NCBI RefSeq assembly: GCF_900156505.1
Contig: NZ_FTPR01000002.1
Location: 434,001-498,000, forward strand
From: Yoonia rosea
GTDB lineage: Bacteria; Pseudomonadota; Alphaproteobacteria; Rhodobacterales; Rhodobacteraceae
Direction: 5' to 3'
Length of the DNA: 64,000 bases
Each line of letters starts with the position of its first letter. Position 1 is the stretch's first letter. This document shows positions 25,105 to 34,404 of the stretch, in pieces. The position numbers and the translations under genes are program-made. The notes under the pieces were generated by a model, which was not told the origin of the DNA, did not search any database, and saw only the letters and a list, made by a program, of their open reading frames with translations.

Positions 25105-28068
25105 TTATGCTGTCCAGATTTTGCAAAGAGTCGCTTTGGTCTCTTGCATCTGGGTTACGCTGTCATAGCCATAGGTTTGTGCGGTGTTGGTGGATTCGCC
25201 CAAGACGTATGGGTCGGCACCTTCAGGATATTTGTCCCGCAGATCGACGCCCTCCATGTGTCCACCAAAGTGGAATGGCATGAACGCCACGCCTTCGCCA
25301 ACCCGTTCGGTGACCATGGCCATAACCTTGACCTTGCCGCCTTCGGGGCCTTCAACCCAGACCTGTGCACCGTCACGGACACCAAGGTTGTTGGCGTCGC
25401 GTGTGTTGATCTCGATGAACATGTCCTGCTGCAATTCGGCCAGCCATGGGTTCGAACGGGTTTCATCCCCGCCACCTTCGTATTCAACCAGGCGGCCCGA
25501 GGTCAGGATGATCGGATACTCTTGCGAGAAATCGTTTTCCTGAATTGAGGCATACATGGTCGGCACGCGCCAGAACTTCTTATCCGCATAGGTCGGATAT
25601 TCAGCGACCAGATCGCGGCGGTTGGTGTAGAGCGGTTCGCGGTGGATTGGCACAGGGTCAGGGAATGTCCAGACCACTGCCCGCGCCTTGGCGTTGCCAA
25701 ATGGCGCACAACCACGTGCAATTGCGACGCGTTGAATGCCGCCCGAAAGGTCGGTTTTCCAGTTCACGCCACCAACCTTGGCTGCGTAGTCGGATGCAAT
25801 TTCGCCTGTCTGCGACTGCTCGCCCGTTTCGGCCATTCCCGGCTTCATGTAGCCTGCGACCTGTTCGATTGACGCGCGTTCCTCGGCGGTCAGATCACCG
25901 TCCCAGCCAAGGTCGATCAGCATCTGCATGGTGAATTCTGGATAACCATCCTCGATCTGCGACCCGGGGGTAAACACGCCCTCGGCCAGCAGGTTTTCAC
26001 CATCGCGTTCCACCCCAAAGCGAGCGCGGAATGTCAGACCGCCTTCGGCGACCGGCATCGACATGTCATAAAGGTTTGCCGTGCCCGGGTGGTTCATCTC
26101 GGGTGTGCCCCAGCATGGCCAAGGCATGCCGTAGAAGTCACCGTCAGCCGGACCACCGACAGCCCGCAGTGTGGTGCGGTCAAAGGTGTGCTGGTTGGCC
26201 ATGTGCATCTTGAGACGCTCAGGGCTCTGGCCAGTGTAGCCGATGGTCCACATGCCGCGGTTAAACTCGCGGGTGATGTCCTCAATGTTGGGCTCGCCGC
26301 CCTCGTCGATCGCGATGTTGCGGAAAATCTTGTCGTGGAAGCCGAACTTTTCAGCAAACATCGCCATGATTGTGTGATCAGGCAGCGATTCAAACAGAGG
26401 CTCGACGACTTTGTCACGCCACTGCAGCGACCGGTTCGACGCCGTCACAGAACCACGCGTTTCGAACTGTGTACATGCCGGCAGCAGGTAAACACCGTCT
26501 GTCCGGTCCTGCAGAACAGCCGTCACTGTCGGATAAGGGTCAACCACGACAAGCATGTCGAGTTTCTCCATCGCCGTCTTCATCTCTTTCTGACGGGTCT
26601 GAGAGTTCGGCGCATGGCCCCAAAGCACCATCGCACGGGTGTTGTCGGGCTGGTCGATGTTTTCGGCATCTTCCAACACGCCATCAATCCATCGGCTTAC
26701 GGGAATACCTGTCAGGTTCATCATGGATGTATCGCCGTAAGACGCTTCCGAGAACCGGCCCTTGAGCCAGTCAAGGTCTTCTTCCCACACGCGCGCCCAG
26801 TGCGCCCATGATCCTGGTGCAAGGCCGTAGTAGCCTGGCAGCGTATCGGCCAGAACGCCAAGGTCGGTTGCACCCTGCACGTTATCGTGGCCACGGAAGA
26901 TGTTGGTGCCACCACCGGCGACGCCCATGTTACCCAGAGCCAGCTGCAAGATGCAGTAAGCGCGGGTGTTGTTGTTGCCGTTGGTGTGCTGTGTGCCACC
27001 CATGCACCAGATCACGGTGCCGGGGCGGTTGTTGGCGAGGGTGCGTGCGACGCGCTCCAGCTGGCTGCCGGGTGCGCCGGTGACGCGCTCGACCTCTTCA
27101 GGTGTCCACTTGGCCACTTCGATCTTGATCTCGTCCATGCCCCAGACACGGGTGCGGATGAATTCCTGATCCTCCCAGCCGTTTTCAAAGATGTGCCACA
27201 GGATGCCCCAGACCAAAGCCACGTCAGTGCCGGGCCGGAAGCGGACATATTCATCGGCATGGGCCGCTGTGCGGGTGAACCGTGGGTCACATACGATCAA
27301 TGGTGCGTTGTTCTGCTCTTTGGCTTTCAGCATGTGCAGCAGGGACACAGGGTGCGCCTCGGCCGGGTTGCCGCCAATCAGGAACATCGCTTTGGAGTTA
27401 TGGATGTCGTTGTAGCTGTTGGTCATGGCGCCGTAGCCCCATGTGTTCGCCACGCCGGCAACAGTGGTCGAGTGGCAAATACGCGCCTGGTGGTCGACGT
27501 TGTTTGTGCCCCAGTAGGCAGCGAATTTGCGGAACAGATAGGCCTGTTCGTTGTTGCTCTTGGCAGAGCCCAGCCAATACACAGAGTCCGGCCCGCTTTC
27601 TTCGCGGATTTTCATCATGCCGTCGCCGATCTCGTTGATCGCGGTTTCCCAGCTGATGCGGACCCACTCGCCGTTTTCTTTCTTCATCGGGTATTTCAGG
27701 CGGCGCTCGCCATGGGCGTGCTCACGGACCGCAGCACCTTTGGCGCAGTGTGCCCCGAGGTTGAACGGGCTGTCCCAGCCGGGCTCTTGCCCTGTCCAGA
27801 CGCCGTTATCGACTTCTGCGATCACGGTACAACCGACCGAGCAGTGCGTACAAACCGATTTGATGCTTTCAACGGCGCGTGTCGCGGCCTGTTGTGCTGT
27901 TGCTTGGGTCACACTGCCGCCTGTTGCGGCAATCGCAGCCAAGCCACCGATGGCAAGGCCGGATCCGCGCAAGAACCCGCGACGGTCAATTCCTTTGGCA
28001 CCTGTGTTCACCGTAATCGGCGAACGACCGGACCGGCGTGTATACCCGTTGGTCTTTTTCCTCAGCAT
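25105..28068 (-). CDS. formate dehydrogenase alpha subunit (Mo/W-bisPGD, Tat-exported)
   Basis: A 987-residue molybdopterin oxidoreductase that oxidises formate to CO2. It has a twin-arginine signal (DRRGFLRG, Arg29-Arg30), a 4Fe-4S motif with Cys73, Cys76, Cys80 and Cys108, and the active-site segment DHQARICHST with Cys198, followed by His199, in place of the selenocysteine of E. coli FdnG. The Tat signal puts it on the periplasmic side. ATG 28068 has a good GGAGG six bases upstream. The adjacent tup genes suggest that the metal may be tungsten (inference). Confidence 0.95.
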   Translation of the reverse strand: MLRKKTNGYTRRSGRSPITVNTGAKGIDRRGFLRGSGLAIGGLAAIAATGGSVTQATAQQAATRAVESIKSVCTHCSVGCTVIAEVDNGVWTGQEPGWDSPFNLGAHCAKGAAVREHAHGERRLKYPMKKENGEWVRISWETAINEIGDGMMKIREESGPDSVYWLGSAKSNNEQAYLFRKFAAYWGTNNVDHQARICHSTTVAGVANTWGYGAMTNSYNDIHNSKAMFLIGGNPAEAHPVSLLHMLKAKEQNNAPLIVCDPRFTRTAAHADEYVRFRPGTDVALVWGILWHIFENGWEDQEFIRTRVWGMDEIKIEVAKWTPEEVERVTGAPGSQLERVARTLANNRPGTVIWCMGGTQHTNGNNNTRAYCILQLALGNMGVAGGGTNIFRGHDNVQGATDLGVLADTLPGYYGLAPGSWAHWARVWEEDLDWLKGRFSEASYGDTSMMNLTGIPVSRWIDGVLEDAENIDQPDNTRAMVLWGHAPNSQTRQKEMKTAMEKLDMLVVVDPYPTVTAVLQDRTDGVYLLPACTQFETRGSVTASNRSLQWRDKVVEPLFESLPDHTIMAMFAEKFGFHDKIFRNIAIDEGGEPNIEDITREFNRGMWTIGYTGQSPERLKMHMANQHTFDRTTLRAVGGPADGDFYGMPWPCWGTPEMNHPGTANLYDMSMPVAEGGLTFRARFGVERDGENLLAEGVFTPGSQIEDGYPEFTMQMLIDLGWDGDLTAEERASIEQVAGYMKPGMAETGEQSQTGEIASDYAAKVGGVNWKTDLSGGIQRVAIARGCAPFGNAKARAVVWTFPDPVPIHREPLYTNRRDLVAEYPTYADKKFWRVPTMYASIQENDFSQEYPIILTSGRLVEYEGGGDETRSNPWLAELQQDMFIEINTRDANNLGVRDGAQVWVEGPEGGKVKVMAMVTERVGEGVAFMPFHFGGHMEGVDLRDKYPEGADPYVLGESTNTAQTYGYDSVTQMQETKATLCKIWTA

Positions 28069-28160
28069 TCTTTTCCTCCCTGATCCGATCTTCTCGGATA
28101 ATTCTTTTCGGGCCTATGGGTTATGGTCAGTCAAGACCACGATACGTACCCCAGACTGTT

Positions 28161-28352
28161 TTAGAACCGTGTGCTCTCAAGATAAGCGCGTGTATGATCT
28201 GTATCCTGCATCGTCTGCGATGACAGATCGACGGGCTGTGCTGCGGCTTGCGTCGCACCCCCCGCGGCCACGGCAGCAACAGCGGCTGGCGCGGCTGTGC
28301 CGGCCAGTTTTAGAAATCCGCGGCGGTTTGTGCCTTCTTTTTTCTCGGTCAT
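28161..28352 (-). CDS. formate dehydrogenase region Tat-target protein
   Basis: A 63-residue protein: a polar start, twin-arginine motif NRRGFLKLAG (residues 9-18), an Ala-rich hydrophobic stretch ending AAAQ, and a short mature tail ending YLESTRF. Such small Tat-signal proteins are a known family found beside formate dehydrogenase genes. The mature part is only about 20 residues, so its role may be assembly or membrane association of the enzyme. GGAGAC lies upstream of ATG 28352. Located between the chaperone gene and fdhA. Confidence 0.85.
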   Translation of the reverse strand: MTEKKEGTNRRGFLKLAGTAAPAAVAAVAAGGATQAAAQPVDLSSQTMQDTDHTRAYLESTRF

Positions 28353-28410
28353 AAGGATGTCTCCCTTTCTTTCATTGGCGGGCATCCCCACCGGTTTTGT
28401 CGCAAGCCCG

Positions 28411-29019
28411 TCAGCCTGCTGTCATGCGAAATGCTTCTTTTTCGATCTCCATGAATGCCTGTCCGACAGCGCCGACAGAGGCATAAAGGATCGATGACTT
28501 GGCCCCTTGCAGGTCGCTGAAATAGTGCGATGCCCAGGTGCCGATATGCGCGTTAAAGAACGTCTGTTGTTCGGCCACAGTTGCCACGCGGCCAAAACGG
28601 CCAACGATCATGCCAGCCATCATTTCCATCAAGGACGCGATGTTATCTTCGGGTTCAAACACGTTTTCGGCGCGGGTCATGCCAAAATCGGCCATTGTCC
28701 TGCGCAAGTTGGCCAGCGGCTTTTCGTTCAGGAACCCTGTGAGGTAGTAGCTGGCAAAAGGCAGCAACTCGCCCCGACCAAGGCCGATGAAGAGCGCGTT
28801 GAATTCCGAGCGCACCGCCTTTGGCTTGGAGATCTTTGCCACACGCGCCAGACCGTTGATTGCTTGTCCCAAAGCGGTATCATCGCCCGAAAGCCCCGCG
28901 GTCTGATCCAGCAGCAATTGATCGGGTGGTCCCGCCAGCATAACGCCAAGATAGTTATAGAGATCCGCGCGAAGACGGTCTTCCTCGGCGATATCGACTA
29001 TTTCGACAGCGGCGTTCAT
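28411..29019 (-). CDS. TorD-family molybdoenzyme chaperone
   Basis: A 202-residue all-helical protein of the TorD/DmsD type, with the helix segment RSEFNALFIGLGRGELLPFASYYLTGFL (near residues 70-97) typical of the family: E-F-x-x-L-F, then P-x-x-S-x-Y. Such chaperones bind the Tat signal and the apo-enzyme of a molybdoenzyme until the cofactor is inserted. Its place just before the Tat peptide and fdhA points to FdhA as the client. Overlaps the DUF3306 gene by four bases. Confidence 0.88.
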   Translation of the reverse strand: MNAAVEIVDIAEEDRLRADLYNYLGVMLAGPPDQLLLDQTAGLSGDDTALGQAINGLARVAKISKPKAVRSEFNALFIGLGRGELLPFASYYLTGFLNEKPLANLRRTMADFGMTRAENVFEPEDNIASLMEMMAGMIVGRFGRVATVAEQQTFFNAHIGTWASHYFSDLQGAKSSILYASVGAVGQAFMEIEKEAFRMTAG

Positions 29020-29594
29020 GCGACATCATCCTCAAATTGAAACTGCATACGGCGGGGGGTGAATGGTGCAGGGTCCTCCTCAACCGCTGCACCATCCTTG
29101 GGCAGATCAACAGACGGCGCGCGTGTCTCGGCGACTTCTTCGGTGGTGTCCTCCTCGACCTCCACCTTCGCGACGGCTGGACCTGCCTCTTTCTGGCGCT
29201 CGATTTCCAATAGATGCGCCAGCATCCCTTTGCCCACCTGATAGGTGGTCTTTAACGCATCTTGCCCAATGCTTTGCGCAAGATAGTCGTCATCATAATC
29301 GTTCAGCCCGTCAACACAGGCCAGAACCGGATTGCTGCGCCATAGCTTGCGCAGCGCGCGTTTGCGAATGTGTTCAGGCACGGCCTTGGACATGAAAGCC
29401 TTGAAATCATCGCCAATCGCAAGGCTGTCAGGATCAGGGAGGCCAAGCGTCTCCAAGATCTCTTCGTCCGATTTTTCGGCCAGCGCCTCTTGCTCTTGCG
29501 CCAAAGCCGCTTCCTGCGCAGTGCGGTTCTCTTGTTCGGCTTCGGCCGCGACAGCGGCGCGCCTGCGCGACCATGATGACAACATATCGCTCAA
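29016..29594 (-). CDS. DUF3306 family protein
   Basis: A 192-residue protein with a charged helical N-terminus (many Ala, Glu and Arg up to residue 45), a conserved core LGLPDPDSLAIGDDFKAFM and ALRKLWRSNPVLACVDGLNDYDDDY (about residues 48-105) and an acidic C-terminal tail ending RRMQFQFEDDVA. This matches DUF3306, found only next to formate dehydrogenase genes with DUF3305. Function unknown; a role in maturation is inferred from constant linkage. Its ATG overlaps the DUF3305 stop by four bases. Confidence 0.87.
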   Translation of the reverse strand: MSDMLSSWSRRRAAVAAEAEQENRTAQEAALAQEQEALAEKSDEEILETLGLPDPDSLAIGDDFKAFMSKAVPEHIRKRALRKLWRSNPVLACVDGLNDYDDDYLAQSIGQDALKTTYQVGKGMLAHLLEIERQKEAGPAVAKVEVEEDTTEEVAETRAPSVDLPKDGAAVEEDPAPFTPRRMQFQFEDDVA

Positions 29595-30157
29595 TTCACC
29601 ACCTCTTTGCGGCGCGGTGCGCGATAGACATCGGTTGTTTGGCGGATACGCGGATCACCAATGCCGTCCTGGCTTCGATCGATGCGGGCCTTATCGCGCC
29701 GGCGCTTTACGAACACCTCTTCCTCGTAGTGCTTGTCTACAAATTCGGTGATCCACGCCCCGAGACCATCCGGCATTGGAATTTTCTCGACCTGCTCTTC
29801 GGCGGAATCGCAATAGTCCTGCGCCTCATAAGGGGACGCAGTAACAAGCGCGACAGTCCAGGGTATATCCTTGTTCCCCGACACCGGACGCAACACCACA
29901 TAAACAGAAGGTTCGCGTGCCTGCAGTTCGTGGGCATACGCCTCGACGTCAGACACATAGAGCGTCAGTGGAAGCGTTGCGGCATGAAATTCAGTCACAT
30001 CACCATCGGTGCGCAGCATTTTCCAATCCGCAGGACCCGCACCCGGCAGGACAGCAGAGGCTTTCCACGCGTGCTTGGCCCAACGCGTTACACCCGGCGC
30101 GCGTCTTACGACGACGCCAAGCGGCAATGACTGCGAACCTGGGTATTCGAATTTCAA
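29591..30157 (-). CDS. DUF3305 family protein (TTG start)
   Basis: A 188-residue protein with the family-like start KFEYPGSQSLPLGVVVRRAPG and WAKHAWKASAVLPGAGP, and a C-terminal segment LGAWITEFVDKHYEEEVFVKRRR. I assign a TTG start at 30157 because CGAGGA lies six to seven bases upstream, the conserved sequence begins at once, and no ATG fits; the open frame to 30382 upstream lacks similarity. First gene of the leftward formate dehydrogenase operon. Function unknown, presumably assembly or regulation. Confidence 0.85.
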   Translation of the reverse strand: MKFEYPGSQSLPLGVVVRRAPGVTRWAKHAWKASAVLPGAGPADWKMLRTDGDVTEFHAATLPLTLYVSDVEAYAHELQAREPSVYVVLRPVSGNKDIPWTVALVTASPYEAQDYCDSAEEQVEKIPMPDGLGAWITEFVDKHYEEEVFVKRRRDKARIDRSQDGIGDPRIRQTTDVYRAPRRKEVVN

Positions 30158-30459
30158 AAGAAATCCTCGTTTAGTGTGCCTCGGTGCACGGACAGATTGC
30201 CGCAGAAAGTTGCAAACGAAAAGCTTGTTTTTATGTAAAGATGTCGCACCCTTAGCATACTGCACTGCAGCATTTCGCAGAGGCCAAGCGCACAAGGGTT
30301 CTGCGTGAGAAAGAGACACGCTATGTATTATTAGATTGTTTGAATTGCTGCACCTGCACAACCAGTTGGAAGTGAATCGCACTGATATTTGGGTTTACTG
30401 TCTGGTCATTTCCTGAATAGCTACGCCGCGATCTGCGTTCATGAAATTTGGGGGTGACC
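30158..30459. promoter_or_regulatory. divergent promoter region of the two formate dehydrogenase operons
   Basis: This 302-bp gap separates DUF3305 (leftward) and the ferredoxin gene (rightward). It is AT-richer than its surroundings and carries no supported gene. Promoters for both operons must lie here. I see short repeats around ACTGCACTGCAG (30260-30271) but no convincing operator, and no molybdenum-cofactor riboswitch fold that I could identify by eye. Confidence 0.45.
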
Positions 30460-32409
30460 ATGTCGAAAACACTGCTGGTTTGTGACTGTCTTGGTTCCCA
30501 AACGGTTGATTCCTCCGCGCTGGAAGCCGCTACAGGCCAAAGCTGTGGCGCATGTTACACAAGTCTTTGCACCGATCAGATCGACATTGCAGCCAAGGCA
30601 ATCGCGCAAGGTGACGTGACGATCGCCTGCCAGCAAGAGGCCCATCGTTTTCTTGCCCTGTCTGAAGAGATCGACGCAGAGGCACCTGCCTTTGTCGATA
30701 TTCGTGACCGTGCCGGCTGGACTGATGATACTGCGGACACGACGCCGAAAATGGCAGCATTGATCGCCGAGGCGGCTTTGACGCCTCCGGCGCAAAAGGC
30801 CTTTGATGTTGTATCGGAAGGCACCTGTCTGATCGTGGGTGCGAGCGAGGTTGCTCTTGCTGCGGCCGAAAAGCTGTCAGAGGCGCTTTCGGTCACTGTG
30901 CTTCTTGCGCCAGGTGCCGAAATCATGCCGAACCCGAACTACGACACTGTCGTCGGCACCTTGCATCAGGCTAGCGGCACGCTTGGCCGCTTTCAGGTGC
31001 GTATCAACGTGTTCCAGCAAAGCATGACAGGCGGGCGTGGTACCCCCGCGATGACAGCGCCACGCGATGGTGCGTTGTCGGACTGCGATATTATTCTTGA
31101 TCTGACGGGCGGCACCCCCTTGTTCCCCGCCCCCGACAAACGCGATGGCTATGTGCGGGCTGACCCTAAAAGCCCGGTTGCCGTCGCAGACGCAGTGTTT
31201 GCGGCCAGCCAATTGGTCGGCACGTTTGAAAAACCCTTCTATGTGCGTTTGGAAACCAGCCTGTGCGCCCATTCGCGCGCCGAAAAACCGGCCTGTTCCA
31301 ATTGTCTGAACCTTTGCCCCACGGGCGCAATCACTTCGGCGGGCGAACATGTCAGCATTGATCCGATGATCTGTGCCGGGTGTGGTGCCTGTGCGGCGGT
31401 CTGTCCGTCGGGGGCAATCAGCTATGACGCGCCCTCGGGCGATTTCACATTTCGCCGCATCAACTCCCTTGCCAGTACCTATCGCGCTGCGGGCGGCAAA
31501 AACGCCACGCTGCTGGTACACGATGACCACGGTGCCGAAATGATCAGCCTTGCGGCACGCTACGGGCGCGGCCTGCCCGCCAATGTGATCCCTTTGCAGG
31601 TGGATGCTTTGGCGGGGTTTGGTCACGCCGAGATGGTGGGCGCTTTGGCGAGCGGGTTTGCCCGTGTTGATATTTTGCTTGCGCCAAAAACGGAACGCGA
31701 CGCGCTGGTGCCTCAGGCAGACTTGGCCAACGCGATTTCGCCAGACAAGGTTGCCTTGCTTGATATCGCCGATCCAGATGCACTGTCTGACCATTTGTTC
31801 GCACAGACCAAATCGGCCGCGATCGCAACGCCCATTCTGCCTTTAGGATCGCGCAGGCAGGTGGCCCGCCTGTCGGCCAAAGCGCTCAACCCTGATGTTG
31901 AAACGCTGCCGCTGCCCGCCAATGCGCCTTATGGCGCGGTGATCGTGGATACAGATGCCTGCACATTGTGTCTGGCCTGTGCCTCGCTTTGCCCCTCTGG
32001 CGCGCTGGGCGATAATTCCGATCTGCCGCAACTGCGGTTCCAAGAGGATGCCTGTCTGCAATGCGGCCTGTGCGCCAATGTCTGCCCCGAAAAGGCGATC
32101 ACCTTACAGCCGCAACTGGACCTGACCGATGCCGCCCTGTCGCAAACGGTGCTCAACGAGGAAGAGCCTTTCGCCTGTATCGACTGCGGCAGCCTTTTCG
32201 GGGTGAAATCTACTGTGGAACGGATCACTGAAAAGCTGGCGAACAATCACGCGATGTACCAGAACCCGAACGCGATCCGCATGATCCAGATGTGCGACAA
32301 TTGCCGGATCAACGCACAGTATCATTCCGAGAATAACCCTTTCGCATCTGGCGAACGGCCCCGCCCGCGCACGACCGATGACTATTTGTCCAAGCGCAAG
32401 GATCACTGA
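30460..32409 (+). CDS. multi-cluster 4Fe-4S binding protein of the fdh locus
   Basis: A 649-residue iron-sulphur protein. The N-terminus has LVCDCLGSQ and SCGACYTSLC (residues 7-37). Ferredoxin-type pairs follow: CSNCLNLCPTG and CAGCGACAAVCPSG (about residues 282-325), then CTLCLACASLCPSG and CLQCGLCANVCPEK (about 505-555), and two further Cys pairs near the end (CIDCGS, CDNC). That gives four probable 4Fe-4S clusters plus extra sites. It leads the rightward operon beside formate dehydrogenase. Such proteins occur with DUF3305/3306 loci, but the electron partner is unknown. ATG 30460 has GGGGTGA upstream. Confidence 0.8.
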   Translation: MSKTLLVCDCLGSQTVDSSALEAATGQSCGACYTSLCTDQIDIAAKAIAQGDVTIACQQEAHRFLALSEEIDAEAPAFVDIRDRAGWTDDTADTTPKMAALIAEAALTPPAQKAFDVVSEGTCLIVGASEVALAAAEKLSEALSVTVLLAPGAEIMPNPNYDTVVGTLHQASGTLGRFQVRINVFQQSMTGGRGTPAMTAPRDGALSDCDIILDLTGGTPLFPAPDKRDGYVRADPKSPVAVADAVFAASQLVGTFEKPFYVRLETSLCAHSRAEKPACSNCLNLCPTGAITSAGEHVSIDPMICAGCGACAAVCPSGAISYDAPSGDFTFRRINSLASTYRAAGGKNATLLVHDDHGAEMISLAARYGRGLPANVIPLQVDALAGFGHAEMVGALASGFARVDILLAPKTERDALVPQADLANAISPDKVALLDIADPDALSDHLFAQTKSAAIATPILPLGSRRQVARLSAKALNPDVETLPLPANAPYGAVIVDTDACTLCLACASLCPSGALGDNSDLPQLRFQEDACLQCGLCANVCPEKAITLQPQLDLTDAALSQTVLNEEEPFACIDCGSLFGVKSTVERITEKLANNHAMYQNPNAIRMIQMCDNCRINAQYHSENNPFASGERPRPRTTDDYLSKRKDH

Positions 32410-32442
32410 TCCGGCGACCCATCATATCAAGGAGAAATCACG

Positions 32443-32637
32443 ATGAGCGAAGACTTTAACATGTCCATGCGCAAGTTCCTCAAACAGGTTGGCGTGACAT
32501 CGCAGCAGGCGATCGAAGAGGCGATGCGCAACGCCGGTGACACCGCTGGGCGCAGTTTCGAGGCCAAGGTCGTGCTGACAATCGACGGGCTTGATCTGGC
32601 ACATGTCGTGACCGGCAAAATCGAAGGGCAGTCGTAA
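32443..32637 (+). CDS. DUF6494 family small protein
   Basis: A 64-residue soluble protein beginning MSEDFNMSMRKFLKQVGVTS. A helical first half is followed by a beta-like end (AKVVLTIDGLDLAHVVTGKIE). I recognise it as the small DUF6494-type protein commonly found in this position. An AAGGAGAA site lies eight bases before the ATG. It precedes the Mrp gene by one base. Function unknown. Confidence 0.75.
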   Translation: MSEDFNMSMRKFLKQVGVTSQQAIEEAMRNAGDTAGRSFEAKVVLTIDGLDLAHVVTGKIEGQS

Positions 32638-32638
32638 C

Positions 32639-33706
32639 GTGGCGCTTACCCGTGAAGCCGTTCTTGAGATTCTCAAGACGATCGAAGACCCTATAAGCGG
32701 CACATCCATCGCCGAGGCGGGGATTGTCAAAGCCCTGACGGTGCAAGACGGCGCTGTGCGCTTTGTCATGGAAGTCAGCGGCAGCCATGCAAGCGCCTAT
32801 ACCGCGATCAAAGACAGCGCCGAAGCGCAGATCAAGGCGCTGGATGGCGTAGCGTCAGTGTCGGTTGTCATGACGGCGCATAGCACACCGGCTGCGCCGC
32901 CTGATCTGAAACCACAGCGTGGCGGCGCGCCTGCGGGGCCCGAGAAAATCCCCGGTGTTGACCGGATTATCGCGGTGGCCTCTGGCAAGGGCGGGGTCGG
33001 GAAATCGACTGTTTCAGCCAACCTTGCCTGCGCACTTGCTGCCGAAGGACGGCGCGTTGGTTTGTTGGACGCCGATGTTTATGGGCCCAGCCAGCCAAGA
33101 ATGCTGGGTGTCTCGGGCAGGCCCGCTTCACCTGATGGCAAAACCATTTTGCCAATGCGCAACTATGGCGTCACCATGATGTCGCTGGGGCTGATGGCAA
33201 ATGAGGATCAGGCCGTTGTCTGGCGTGGCCCGATGTTGATGGGTGCGCTGCAACAGATGCTGACGCAGGTGCAGTGGGGCGCGCTGGATGTTTTGATCGT
33301 TGATCTGCCCCCCGGCACAGGTGACGTGCAGATGACATTGGCGCAGAAATCGCACCTGAACGGGGCGATTATCGTGTCTACACCGCAGGACATTGCCTTG
33401 CTCGATGCGCGCAAAGGCATTGATATGTTCAACCAGTTGGGCACGCCGATCATCGGGATGATTGAAAACATGTCCACGCATATCTGTTCGGCCTGCGGGC
33501 ATGAAGAACACATGTTCGGTCATGGCGGTGTGGCGAAAGAGGCGGAAAAGCTGGGCGTTCCTCTGCTGGCGGAAATCCCGCTGCATATGGATATCCGTCT
33601 TGCGGCCGATGGCGGCGCACCGATTGTGGTGTCCAAGCCCGACAGCAGCCAAGCGGCTGCCTTCCGGCAGGTGGCCCGCGACCTGATCGCCGAAGGCCAC
33701 GCATGA
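32639..33706 (+). CDS. apbC: Mrp/NBP35 (ApbC) iron-sulphur carrier ATPase
   Basis: A 355-residue P-loop ATPase. An N-terminal MIP18/DUF59-like domain (residues 1-80) is followed by the deviant Walker A GKGGVGKST (about residue 118), switch motif DADVYGPSQP and Walker B-like VLIVDLPPGTGD, and the cluster-binding CxxC in ICSACGHEE (near residue 285). It carries 4Fe-4S clusters to target enzymes, plausibly FdhA, FdhB and the upstream ferredoxin. GTG start at 32639, immediately after the DUF6494 stop; overlaps the next gene by four bases. Confidence 0.92.
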   Translation: MALTREAVLEILKTIEDPISGTSIAEAGIVKALTVQDGAVRFVMEVSGSHASAYTAIKDSAEAQIKALDGVASVSVVMTAHSTPAAPPDLKPQRGGAPAGPEKIPGVDRIIAVASGKGGVGKSTVSANLACALAAEGRRVGLLDADVYGPSQPRMLGVSGRPASPDGKTILPMRNYGVTMMSLGLMANEDQAVVWRGPMLMGALQQMLTQVQWGALDVLIVDLPPGTGDVQMTLAQKSHLNGAIIVSTPQDIALLDARKGIDMFNQLGTPIIGMIENMSTHICSACGHEEHMFGHGGVAKEAEKLGVPLLAEIPLHMDIRLAADGGAPIVVSKPDSSQAAAFRQVARDLIAEGHA

Positions 33707-34404
33707 GCGAGCCGTCGTTTCCACCGCTCTTTACAGGGCAGGATGCGGCGGGCAGCGATCCTTTTGCGCGTGCTTGCGCCACGGCTGAGGCCGGGTGTGA
33801 TGCAGGTCTTGTGGTCTATGACCTTGCGGCTGATCTTTTGCGCGCGGCAATTATCTTTGCCCCCGACGTGCCACTGCGTAAAGCGGCCGTAATACTGCCC
33901 ATTTGCGGCGTCGGGTTTCAAAATGCCCTTGGCGCCTTGGCCCCGCCCGAGGTGGCGGTTCATCTTGGTTGGGATGGTCCAATCTATGTCAACGGCGGGC
34001 GCTGCGGCGCATTGAAAATGGCGGCCCCCGGCCAGCCAGAGGATGAACCCGATTGGTTGGTCATCGCGCTGGAACTGGCACTTTGGCCACCGAGCGAAGA
34101 CACCGGCCTGACCCCCGATGAAACGGCACTCTACGCCGAAGGCTGCGCCGAGGTGGATGCGATCACGTTGCTGGAGTCGTGGGTGCGCCACACTTTGGTC
34201 GGAATCAACACATGGGTTGACAGCGGTACCGCGCCACTGCATCGCGAATGGATCGGCCTCGCGCATGCTTTAGAGGGTAAGGTGACTGTCAAAGGCAAAA
34301 CCGGCACCTATACCGGACTGGACGAAGACCTTGGCCTTTTGCTCAAAATCGGGGACAAGATAGAACTGGTTCCCCTGACCGCTATCCTGACGAGGCCTAC
34401 ATGA
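33703..34404 (+). CDS. biotin/lipoate protein ligase-like protein (DUF4444 C-terminus)
   Basis: A 233-residue protein. The first ~170 residues resemble the biotin/lipoate A/B protein ligase fold (DWLVIALELALWPP, then a segment with HTLVGINTWVD and PLHREWIGLA), and the end resembles DUF4444 (KGKTGTYTGLDEDLGLLLKIGDK), a domain paired with such ligases. Whether it still transfers biotin, lipoate or another acyl group is not clear. Fixed position between apbC and DUF6505, with four-base overlaps on both sides, argues for a role in formate dehydrogenase maturation (inference). Confidence 0.72.
   Translation: MSEPSFPPLFTGQDAAGSDPFARACATAEAGCDAGLVVYDLAADLLRAAIIFAPDVPLRKAAVILPICGVGFQNALGALAPPEVAVHLGWDGPIYVNGGRCGALKMAAPGQPEDEPDWLVIALELALWPPSEDTGLTPDETALYAEGCAEVDAITLLESWVRHTLVGINTWVDSGTAPLHREWIGLAHALEGKVTVKGKTGTYTGLDEDLGLLLKIGDKIELVPLTAILTRPT

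Noticed and set aside
25105..28068. Selenocysteine in formate dehydrogenase
   Set aside because: The active-site codon encodes Cys198 and no in-frame TGA is present.
26887..28083. 398-codon open frame on the plus strand
   Set aside because: Antisense to fdhA, whose cofactor and Tat motifs are intact.
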